Assembly (NCBI GenBank): GCA_024734495.1
Contig: JALMQS010000055.1
Span: 13,414,863 to 13,478,862, forward strand
DNA length: 64,000 nucleotides
Direction: 5' to 3'
From: Forficula auricularia
Taxonomy: Eukaryota > Arthropoda > Insecta > Dermaptera > Forficulidae
Positions within the stretch are counted from its first letter, which is position 1, and the number at the start of each line of letters is the position of its first letter. A program made the translations under genes and the position numbers. Shown here one piece after another: positions 37,310-49,300 of the stretch. The notes beneath the pieces are model-generated. The model was not told the DNA's origin, did not search any database, and saw only the letters and a program-made list of their open reading frames with translations.

Positions 37310-40300
37310 CTGAAACATATGATACAACAAAAAAATTAGCTATTTATTTATTTATTTAAGTATGTAAATATCCTCCACATGGAGCATACGCTATAAAGTC
37401 TAAGACTGGTTTTTCGTCCGAAGTAAAATCTATCTCATGACAACTCTTTCACTTCTCTAACATCTTTCATTATTACCTATGCAAAACAACCATTCTTACA
37501 TATAATTAAAAATAATCCATTCCAGCCCTAATTAACTCATTCGACTCCCTAGCTCACCGAAGAACCATTTCTGCCCTTTCGCTGTACTACAGATACTATC
37601 ATGGTGTCTGTTCAGTCGAGCTGAAATCAATTATCCCCTCTAAAGCCCTCTTTACGAGAAACACGCGGTTTTCGAACACTCAGCACCCCTTCGCTGTCAA
37701 ATTGGATAAAAATCGAACAAGCGCTTTCGCCAACTCTTTTATTCCTATGACCTCCAGAGACTGGAATTTTCTCCCAGCCACCGTCTTTCCCGCGACTTAT
37801 AACCCAGTTCTTTAAGACCCGTATGCACAGATACCTTCGACCCCGGCCCAGCCAATAAAATCCCTCTTCTTCTTCTTCTTTTCACGCTGGAGGGGGGGGG
37901 CAACCAAGGCCTTTAGGGGATGCACCTTTTTGGTGTAAATCCCTCTCTCATCATTTTCATTAAAAAAATCTAATAGATGACACCCTGTTGTGATTATCTA
38001 AGAAAATTTAAAATCTATAGTTTATTTAACGAGGAAAAAAGCCAAGTACCGAAAGTTTTAATTAATGAAAAAAATGATAAACAAATTAACTAACTGGCTT
38101 CTCGGCTCAAAAAGAGCAAAAAATTTTTCAATGTCTACGCAATACTGACCCCATGAAAAATAATTTTTATTCGAAACTATAGTCTCAAACAAATAAATAA
38201 GATACAGTGGTACCTTGAGATACAAATGTCCTAACATACGAATGTTTTGAGATACAACATGAAATATACTAAAATTTATACCTCGACATACAACGAAAAA
38301 TTTGAGATATGAATTTGCGATGTGCCTTATTTGATGATAGGTGTCTCACATTCTTTCGTAACATTTTAAAAAGAACGCGCAGAAACAGACCTCTCTTGAT
38401 CGTTACCTTATGAAGGTCTCACGCAGTGAAAGTCAGGAGAGTGAGGCCAAAAAGGCCTGACGTTAAAGTGATGATTAATAAATATTGTGGGTTATATATA
38501 TTAATAAACAAATTAATAAACATTATGTGTATTATTACTCGTTTATCTATACACAAATTGTGTTTATTATGTGTAATTTAACTGTGTTTTGGGTTAGTTT
38601 ATCGCTAGAACGCATTAATATATATTACATTATTTTAAATGGGAAAAATTGCTTTGAGGATACGGATTTTTTTGACATACGACGATGATCACAGAATGAA
38701 TTAAATTCGTATCTCAAGGTACCACTGTATATAATATATATTATATATACATTACATATGTATATTTGATGATATATGTGTGTGTATATTTATTTGCATC
38801 AAGCAGATGACAACCTCTTTGTTTTTATTTAAAATTCATTAAAACTGATGTGTGACTAGCACATGATTTCCAGGTACCCCCCCCCCCCACCCACAATAAA
38901 TTAGAAACCTAAAACGTTTATAATTTTGGTATAGATTCATTCACTGACAACCCTTTTGTAATTTTAATATTTCCCATGCATATATTAGAAACTTGTTGGT
39001 GGTATAAAAAAACTAAAAAAATCTTCTTTGATGGTAATAGAAATTTAAATAATAGGTTTTGTTGACGAGTTCAAATTAATTTTCATAAGCTAGAACTCCG
39101 CTATTATAAGATAACATAAGCCCAAAATTCCTCGTTGTGTCGCCTAATGGAAATTCTGTAAGAAAAATTATTACCATATATATATTGGATTATGATTGAG
39201 TAGATGCCCAAGTCAATGAAACCCTTATTTTGGAATAGAAATATTTATTCGAGTGTTGATTTAACCTATTTTAGCTAACGTATCAGAAATTATTCTTTCC
39301 TTATTCAGGGGTCAAAAAGGAAGTAGATAAATTCAATCTTCTTGTTTTTCTGTGTATAGATAAGATCTAACCAGTGGCGTAGCCAGACTTTTGGGGCGGG
39401 TGGGGCAAAACTGATTTGGCTAAAATTATTACCCCGACCAAAATTATTTGATTTAAGTGATTTTTTTTCTTTTTCCTACACTGCTAAAAATTTCTTATAT
39501 AATTTTTCTATAAAAAATGCAAAGTCAGGCCTCAAAACTTTTTAATAATATTAAATATCAGCATTGTAATCTTAAAACATATTTTGTAGTAATACCTATC
39601 TAATTAATACAAGAAAAAAGTAGCGTTTCAATTTATTTTTGTATTTTTGCAATGAGTTAATGTGATTTTACCAATATAATATAGTTTTTTTTTTTTACTA
39701 TACGCAATCTTGTAAATTTCCTATCTATTTGTATTGTAAAAATAATATAGTAATAAGAAGTGAATTTAATTTATTTAGGAACGAATCAAAGATTTTAGTA
39801 GAAATATTTTTACATTGAATATCAGAGGGTTTCGTCCCCTCGGGAATCGAACCCAAATGCTAACTAGCTTGCCGGGCCGTTAGCCGAACCTTTAAGACGA
39901 ATCTCTCTCCGATATGCAACATACTATATATAAGAAATAAAGCAACAGATTTTTCACTCCCTTCAATTCAAAGGGAATAGTAAAAAATCAGGCTAAACTG
40001 AAAAAAGTTTTCAGTAACGGGTCCTTTATATAAATAATTAATGTAAAGATTTAAGCATCTTTCTTGAGTTTCTTTTTTGAAAAAAGATCGAATTTTTTTC
40101 AAAAATCAACCCGAAAATAATATTAATTTTTATTATTAGTGAAAAGTCTGTTGCTACATTTCTTATATATGTTGCATATCGGAGAGAGATTCGTCTTAAG
40201 GGTTCGGCTAACGGCCCGGCAAGCTAGTTAGCGCTTGGGTTCGATTCCCGAGGGGACGAAACCCTCTGATATGCAATGTAAAAATATTTCTACTAAAATC

Positions 40301-43300
40301 TTTGATTCGATCCTAAATAAATTAAATTCATTTCTTAATGTTATTTTAGGGTTGATTTTTGAAAAAAATTCCATCTTTTTTCAAAAAAGAAACTCAAGAA
40401 AGATGCTTAGGTTAAGTCTTTACATTAATTATAATATAGTAAATTTACAATTTTTTTAACAGTGGGGGTAGACACGGTATGCAATAAAATAAACAAAATG
40501 CTTTATTTTTTCTTTGATTAAACCATTTACTGACTTAATAGAAAGGTCCACCAAACATATAAATAAAAAAAAAAGCTAAAAATGTTCTTATTTATTTCCC
40601 TTTTGATTTTGGTTAGATGTAAATAGTGGTGCGGGGGCGGGGGCTAAAGATAGAGGGCGAGCCTTGGCTACACCACTGGACCTAACAAAAATATTGATAG
40701 AGGAGAAGAGAATTTATTCCATTTATGTGCTTCTTTCATTGACCCTTTTAAACCCTGAACAAGGAATTAATAACTTCTTAAACACTAGTTTAAAAAGGCT
40801 AAAGTGACACTCGAATAAAGTTTTTTATTCAAAAATAGTGGTTTAAGATCCATGGGCTTCCACTTACTAATAATCCAGCTTTAAGGACAAGAATTAATAG
40901 TGAAAGAAATTTTTCCGATGCGATTTAATGGTAAAAATAAATGTTTTTCTTTGTGCAGGATTTTTCTGAATCCAGAATATTCTTTCTTTTTGGAAGCTAA
41001 GAATTTATTTAATTTTTGACACATCGTAATATCCTTTCTCTTACCATAAATGATCGAACTGCCAATTCCGGTAAAGTTGGTGAATAAAAATGTAACATGG
41101 CTGCGTGTGCATTCTCTGTTACTTTCCGGAATACTTTATGCCTCGACTCTTGCCACAAATCGAGACTCTCCATTTGACCTTTGACAACCACCCATTCAAT
41201 CATCAGACCTTTAAATGCGACGACAGCCTTTAGAATATGTCCAAGGGTTATCTAAAATGAACAAGACAATTTAAAGGTCACTTCATTAAAATATAAACAC
41301 GATGTGTTCCCGAAGTAATAAGAATAAAAACAAAACAAAAAAATTTCAAAAATTAGGCTCGGGATCACCTTCAAAGTAAATGAGTTCTTTGGGACTTAAG
41401 ATAAACGATTCCAGCAATGTTGCCATTCTTCATATCCATCATATCAATGCTGGGTGTATTCATATGAATGGATGTACAGAGCTCTAGTAGAGGCGAATAT
41501 TTAGATGTAATTTTGAAGGAGACAATAAAAGTGTGTGTCTTTTGCTGAAAAAATAAATTTCTAATTTATTTATAAACTTTCATACATTAATTCCTGTGAA
41601 TCAATTGTGATAGACTGATGAAGAGGGCAAATCTAGCCCTAGAAACTATAGTCTCGTTATAAATAAATTAAAAAATTTATTTTTCCAGCAGAAGACACAC
41701 TCTTTTATTGTCTCCTTTAATTTATAAATAGGGGCGACTGTGGGTCAGTGGTTGGAGTTTCGGACCGCTGGTTTGAGACCGAGTCTCGGCAGATATTTGC
41801 AGTCGCCTCCTCTTGAAAAGCAATGGCAACCTACCAAGAGTGTAATTGCCTAGTAAACCTCTCCAAACTAGCCGTTCGGAACCGGCGTTAAAAAGTAGGT
41901 CCCGTATTTCTGTGTAAAACAACTAAACACACTCAGCACAGGTATATGTGGAGAGGCGCCGACGCCTGTTTCGGGTATGGCACTCTAAGAAGAATTTATA
42001 AAAAGAAACTTTCAATTTAATTGATATAATTTTGCTTGAGACATAGAAAAAGAGCTTCAGAAATCTCTAGGTAAGTTTTCAGTTGGCAAAAGGCCTTCAA
42101 GGATGGAAGAGAAGCAGTTAAATAGAAACAAGACTCAAGCCGTCTTCAATGTTAAGAACCGATGAAAATGTCGACGTCATCAAGGCTTTTCTCTTTAGGG
42201 AGTGAAGTTTAAATGTCCAAGACTGCTCGTAGATGGGGCAGAAATATCAAATCCTGCAGGGTGTTCAATTTCATTTTTCAAAAATAATAATATAATTTCT
42301 GAACTTGTGGAATTAACAGTTAGAATTATTTAATGAAATTAATTGACATGAGCGGATTATTTAGTTAAAAATATCTAGTTATCAAACGGCTGCAATGAAA
42401 AAGTTGTTTAAATAATTTTATATGATTCTTGTAAATTTTCGACTGCTGATTACTAAAATAAATCTTTTTTTTTTGTGAAAAAATCATTGTTTCCTAAATC
42501 AAGAATTAATGACAGTAAAGGTGAATAAGTGAGGATCACTCTCTTTTATGCTGCAAAAATAGTTCTATGAAGTTTTATTTATAATTTTTTAAAAATAATA
42601 TCTAGTTGTAGGCGCATTAAAGAATAAAAAAAGAAAATGCTAAAATATTAATTTTTGAATAAGGGGCCGTCCATAAATTACGTCACACAGTGGTCACAAG
42701 GGTGGAGGGGGCATCTCAGATTTTTTACAAAATGTGACAGGGGGGTCCGAGGATCTTAAAAAGTGTGATGTCACAAAAGTTAAATTAAAAAATTTTTCAA
42801 ATATATTTTTTAGATTTCAGGTTATTATTCCAACCTGAAAATTATAAGGTATAAAAGTGATAGCGTGACGTCACAATACAGGGTGGCTCACTGAAAATGT
42901 GACAGAATGTGACACAGAGGGAGGAGGGGTCTAAAAATCTTGAAATTCGTGTGACGTAATTTATGGATTGTCCCCAAGTTGGGAGAATTTGAAGAGCGAG
43001 AAAAAATTGAAAAGTTAGACACAGTGTCTCTGACAAATGAATGTACTATTTGGGGATTTATAGTGAAGAACAGGGTGAAAGATTTCATCAAGATACTGGG
43101 GACGTTAGGATGACAATATGATGAGAGATTCACAAAGAGAAACAAAGAGGTTGTCCTCTGCTTGATGCAAATAAACATACACACATATATATCGAGATGA
43201 TATATCTGTATATATATTATTTATTTGTTTGAGACTATAGTTTGAGTTGAATGTGAACCCAGATAGAATGTCTTTATTAGTTCCTAGCCCTCCAGCAGTG

Positions 43301-46300
43301 ACGAAAGAACACCAAGTTTTCAATATCCATTGACTCCATGAAAAACATTTATAATTGAAGAAAGACTGATGATGAAGACCAAGTCTTCGAAACTATAGTC
43401 TCAAACAAATAAATAATATATATACATAGATATATCATCTCGATATATATGTGTGTATGTTTATTTGCATCAAGCAGAGGACAACCTCTTTGTTTCTCTT
43501 TGTGAATCAACAACTCTGCTACTCTCGGCAAAACAAAAACTTTTCAATTGATGAGAGATTATTGCTAGACCTGGACGATGCACAGGGGTGCACTAGAGAG
43601 AGTATTTAAACGTCAAGCCAACGTAGTTTCGGATCGAAATAAACTGCAACGGATCGTTGCTAAACTTTATCCAAATTCATTTGAAATATTAATATGTTCT
43701 AGAGTAAAGTACTTTAAAATATAATTTTACTAAAAACTTTATTTAACCTTTTTTGTGGTCCCCAAGGTACTTAATTAGGATATTAAATTTCATCAAAATT
43801 GGTTAAGTCATTTTCAAGATATTTAGAAAAAACTAAAAAAAGTACTGAAATAAAGTACTAATGTTTGTGGACCGATATGTACCAAAAACTAATCAGCGCT
43901 TCATTTTGTTAAAAGAATGCTAGGTTTTAATTTCATTTCAATCGGTGCAACGGTGTGGAAAAAATCGTGGGCCAAAAAAACGATAACATACATCCATCCA
44001 TCCATCCGCACGCACTAAATGAAAAAATCGCACTTTTTGGCCTCTCGACGAGACCCCTTGTAATTTTTGGCAAAACCGTCACGTGCTAAAATTCAACCTA
44101 ATTGAATACTACAATTTGTGACTTTAATTGAGTCCATGGGTTCCGTAGTTTTTACCTGAGGACCCTTTGAAGCCACGCTTGCCCCGAGAGCGATTACAAT
44201 ACTTTACCCATGCTTTGCATTGGATAAAGTAAAAACAAAGATACCACTGAATAAAATCAAATTGCTTTATAAAAATATGAGTTTAAATGAATAAAATTAC
44301 AAATATTAGTTACAATTGCTTTGTTTTAAATGAAAATATATCTATAATATTTGTATTTGTTTTCAAGAAAAAGTATTTCATTTTATACCAACAAATTATG
44401 TTATAATATAATACAAATAAAATAGGAGCAACTTTTTAAAAGTTAAATTTCGCCGACCTGTGAATTGTATGTTTCATGATCTTTTGAGTATGATCTTGGG
44501 AACTCATCCGTAACAACAAGAGTGTGAGCAGCTGCTGCGAAAAATGCCAACTTCACTGGAATCGTCAGACAAGTTATTTTGAAGGACAGCCTTATTTTAA
44601 ATTATTATTATTTCCTGTTTTTGAATAAGATAATTTGTTCTGAAATCATTCTCACTTCTTTTGGGATGCATATATATGTATATTTAGATTTAAAAATAAT
44701 GTGAATATTTACATGAAGAACTGCGTTGGTTGCAAACGGTCGAGAAACTGTAATTTTCATGTCTGTATATAAGCGATCAAATGTCGTCACAACATTATCA
44801 ACAACCCTGTAATAAAAATTACAAGTATAATTAGTTTTAAACTTAACAGCCAACATTAACTTCTATTTTTGTTCAAGAAAAAAAGATTTCTTGCATCCAT
44901 TGAAAATCGTAACCCTTACACTATAATCCACACTAAGTTGCATTATCTATATATATAAAATTCTTTGCCCGATACACTCATTCACTCACTCATCATCAAA
45001 ACAGCCAGAACCACTGGACATAGAAACATGAAATTTGGAGAGGATATTATATCTATGACATAGGGGCCCACTAAGAAAGGATTTTTCGAAATTAGACCCC
45101 TAAGGGGGTCAAAAGGGGCAAATTGTGTTTTCACTGATTATGCGATATCTCTTAAGGACGATAAAATATCAACTTGCTTTTTACTTATAAAAATACTAAA
45201 TTAAAATATCTAAAAACTAATTTCAAGATTTTTTGAAATTCGACCCCTAAAGGGGTCAAAAGGGGAAAAATATCTTTGCAATGTGTTTACACTAATTACG
45301 CATTTTCAATTAAGAACGATAAGATATCTACTTGATTTTTACTTAATAAAATTCTAAATACAAATATCTAAAAAGTAATTTCAGGATTTTTTGAAATTCG
45401 ACTCCCAACTATCCAAAATGTGAGTGGGGGCAAAAATTAAAACTCTCTCCGATCTTGATCAAATTTTGTAGAGTTATTCTTTATTACTTTAAGAAACTAT
45501 TCCTGTAAAAATCAACTATCAAAATTGACTGTATGGGGGCGAAAGGGGGGGGGGGGGCAAAATATAGAAATTTTTAGCTTTTTTGTACATTTACTCTTTA
45601 GAAAACTGTGGAATATTTATTTGCAAATATCTAAAAATTAATTTCAAGATTTTTTGTAATCCGACCCTCCCCTCAACTATCCAAAATGTGAGTGGGGGCA
45701 AAAATTAAAACTCTTCCGATCTTGATCAAATTTTGTAGAATTATTCTTTATTAATTTAAGAAACTATTTCTGTAAAATTCAACTATCAAAATTGACTGTA
45801 TGGGGGCGAAGGGGGGGGGCGCAAATTATAGACATTTTTAGCTTTTTTGTACATTTATCCTTTAGAAAATTGTGGATTATTTATTTGCAAATATCTAAAA
45901 AAATTTCAAGATTTTTTGTAATCCGACCCCCCTTTTTTTGGAAATGGAGTTTTTTCTTAAATGAATTTTGGAGACCTATTAATCACATGCCGAGACGCTG
46001 CCCGCCAGGGCCACCTGCCCGGAGGGCCGATCTGTAGATGGGCGTGCCGAAGGCACGCCTGGAGCAGCCCGTCAAATATAAATGTAACTTAGGCATTCAT
46101 AAAAGTAGAATTATTTTATCATTATTAAATCACTAAATTAAAAAAAGATTGAAAAATACATACTGCGGCAATACATTGTGACTGCTTGTTGTTGTTCTTC
46201 TTCTTTTGGCACTACTAGAATTGATATACGATCTCTTTAATGAATTTTGACTAATTAAACCAACTGCAAGAGCACCATATTCGTGTATCTGAAACAATTT

Positions 46301-49300
46301 TTATTAATAAAATATATAGATACTATTTTCCATTAAGAAATTTCTTAATTAAACTTTTAAAAATTTTACATATATATATATATATATATATTTTTTTCAT
46401 CATAGGCTCCACAAGGAACACTTGATGAAAGTCATGATTTAAAAAATAAAACAACAAATAAATAGAATAAAATATATAAATAAACAAAACAAACAAATAA
46501 ACCAAATAAATAAATAAAACAAATATTCAAAGTAATGCTGCCGAGAATTTGTCAGAAATCAAGTCCAGGCATCGTCATCTAAAAACTCTCCAACCAGATA
46601 GTATGGCTTTTTTAGTAGTGTGCGCTTAATGGAGGGTTTAAATTTATTTAGAGCTAGACTAGTAATTTCCTCCGGAATTTTGTTGAAAAAGCGCACACCT
46701 TGACCCATGAATGAAGCGTTTACATTTTGTAAACGAAACCCCGGGATTGGGAGTTTATTCTAGAATCTAGTATTGAATTCATGCCTGTCATTATTCTTTG
46801 CGAACTCAGTAATATTCTTCTGCACATATAACAAGCATTCGTAAATGTATTGGGATGCCACCGTCAGAATATTTATCTCCCCAAATTTTTCCCTAAGAGA
46901 CATTTGTGGAACCAAATTATATATAGCTCTAATGGCTCTCTTTTGAATAATAAATATCGTGTTGATATCAGTTGCCTGTCCCCAAATTAAAATACCATAG
47001 GACATCACACTGTGGAAGTAGCCATGGTATACTAAGCGAGCCGTATCGACATTCGTCAGTTGCCTAATTTTTTTGACAGCGAAAGCCGCAGAAGCAAGCT
47101 TACCTGCCAGAGCCCCAATATGAGGACCCCATTGCAACCTGGAGTCCAATTTCATGCCCAAAAATTCCGTAGAATCCACATAATCAAGGGATTCCCCACC
47201 CAAAGTCAGATCAGCATCGACCCGTCCCACGTTCGACAATGAGAATCTAATGCATTTGGTCTTTCCTGTGTTAAGCAGCAAATTGTTAACCGTGAACCAA
47301 TCCATAATTAACGAGAGAGTATTGTTCATTATTTATTTATAAGTATATGTTTAGTATCGAAAGAAAAGTTTTGACTAAATCCACTTAGATTGCATATTTT
47401 GATGAATTTTTGAAAATATTTCTTTGGATAAACAACTGAATCACTAAAGCTGTTATATTTTTATTTACATCAAGCAGAGAACGCCCTCATTGATTTTATT
47501 TTAAGAATTAATATTCTTTTGTTTGTAAGGTGAATGAGTTTACAAAGAGAAACAAAGAGGTTGTCCTCTGCTTGATGCAAATAAACATATACACATATAT
47601 ATCAAGATGATATATCTGTATATATATTATTTATTTGTTTGAGACTATAGTTTCGAAGACTATCATCTTGATTCTTTGTTTCTCTTTGTGAATCAACAAC
47701 TCTGCTACTCTCGGCAAAACAAAAACTTTTCAATTGAATGAGTTTACCTGCAAATGAGTATTCATTCATTTAAAAAATTATATAAATGTGTGTGCGTTTA
47801 TTTGCACAAAGGAGAGGTCACCCTCTTTGATTTTATTCTCAAAAAATCAACAATTCTCGGTAGGAAAATCTTTTCAAGATATTTTCCTGTGATAATTTAT
47901 TACCTTTTCAATCCATTTATATGATGAGACTAATTGTGGATACAACATTTGTCTTTCTAATAGACTTTCTTGACTTAGAAATGTTGTATTGGCAAGATTG
48001 AAAGGTCCAGGTGGGGCCACCAAATTTCCAGCTGCAGTTTCGACATCTCTATAAACAAAGAAAGAAACAAACAATTAATATTAATAGGTATGTTAAGATT
48101 CTCAAGAACATTTGGCAATTCAACATATTCATAGGTCCTAAAATAAAATGTCTCCTTAAACAATGCTTGTTATGGCGTCAAGACAAGAAGGAGGGGGTTA
48201 CAACATTTTTTCATTGGAGCTATTCTCCATCACAGTTGAATATCTAACGAACTTGACAATATTGCACCACCTGATCTACGACGTGAACATCCGGGAATGC
48301 GTGAATGGGCAAAAATTAATAGATCATTATCACCTAGAGATTTACCAATTCATGAAACATGAATAATTTTCCGCGCACTAAACTAAAATCTAGAAACCCA
48401 TAGTTGAAGAAGCACTGATTTATATTATAGACCGACCATTTTGGAAGCTGATTTCATAAACCCAAATAACATATCCCATACTGTAGTGTGATCAGCACAA
48501 AGTCAAATTCTTACTCGGAAAATCGAGTCGTTGTTAGGGGCAATCGCCCCCTGAAGATGTCAAAAAATATCGAAAAATCGCCTCATTGATTACATATAAC
48601 TCCTAAACTGTTTACTCTACGCCAAATTCCATTAGAAATTTCGTATACATATTCTGGGGACCCACAGAAGGCTAGAAATGCAAAAACTAATTTAAGTTTA
48701 GTAAAAGAGCCTAGAATTTCATTTTTTGACAACCATTTTGGGTGGTTAGTTTTTGCATTTCTATCCTTCTGGGGGCCCACATAATATGTATACGAAATTT
48801 GGTCGAGTTTGCTCGAAAGGGCTAGAATTTTCATTTTTGACTCCCCCCCCCATTTTGGGTGGTTATTTTCAAATTATTTTTAAACAAAAATGTCAAAAAT
48901 TATATCATCTACACATTTTGCTTCTAATGGAATTTGCCGTAGAGTAAACAGTTTAGGAGTTATATGTAATCAATGAGGTGATTTTACTATATTTTTTGAC
49001 ATCTTCAAGGGTCGATTACCCCTAAAAATGACTCAATTTGCCGAGTAAGAATTTGACTTTTGGAGTGTGTGCTGATCACACTACAATATAGGATATGTTA
49101 TTTGGGTTCTGAAATCAGCTTTCAAAAATGGTCAGTAGCTCTTATAGACTATTAGGTATTAGTTATCCTTTGACTTTCAATTTGATATATGTAAGAATAA
49201 TAAAATCTAGAAGGCTGTTTGTTTTGTTTACGATTATGTTTATATTTATTCATTCAGTATTAAGGTAAATGTACTAAATTCTGACACTATAAGAGCTAAT

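Larger units (their letters stand above)
39229..40850. mobile_element. decayed foldback element interrupted by a hAT element
   Basis: Left arm 39229-39330 ('ATTCGAGTGTTGATTTAACC', 'TTCCTTATTCAGGGGTCAAA') and right arm 40733-40850 ('TTGACCCTTTTAAACCCTGA', 'GACACTCGAATAAAG') are complementary and resemble the 29020-type ribozyme arm, with CTGAACAAGG in place of the core. The core is dead. Confidence 0.6.

Noticed and set aside
11083..43531. A conserved small peptide beginning MPRVAELLIHKEKQRG, readable at 11083 and 43349
   Set aside because: The sequence is the arm of the foldback family, which is repeated inverted. Frame conservation follows from recent common origin and there is no codon-level signal.
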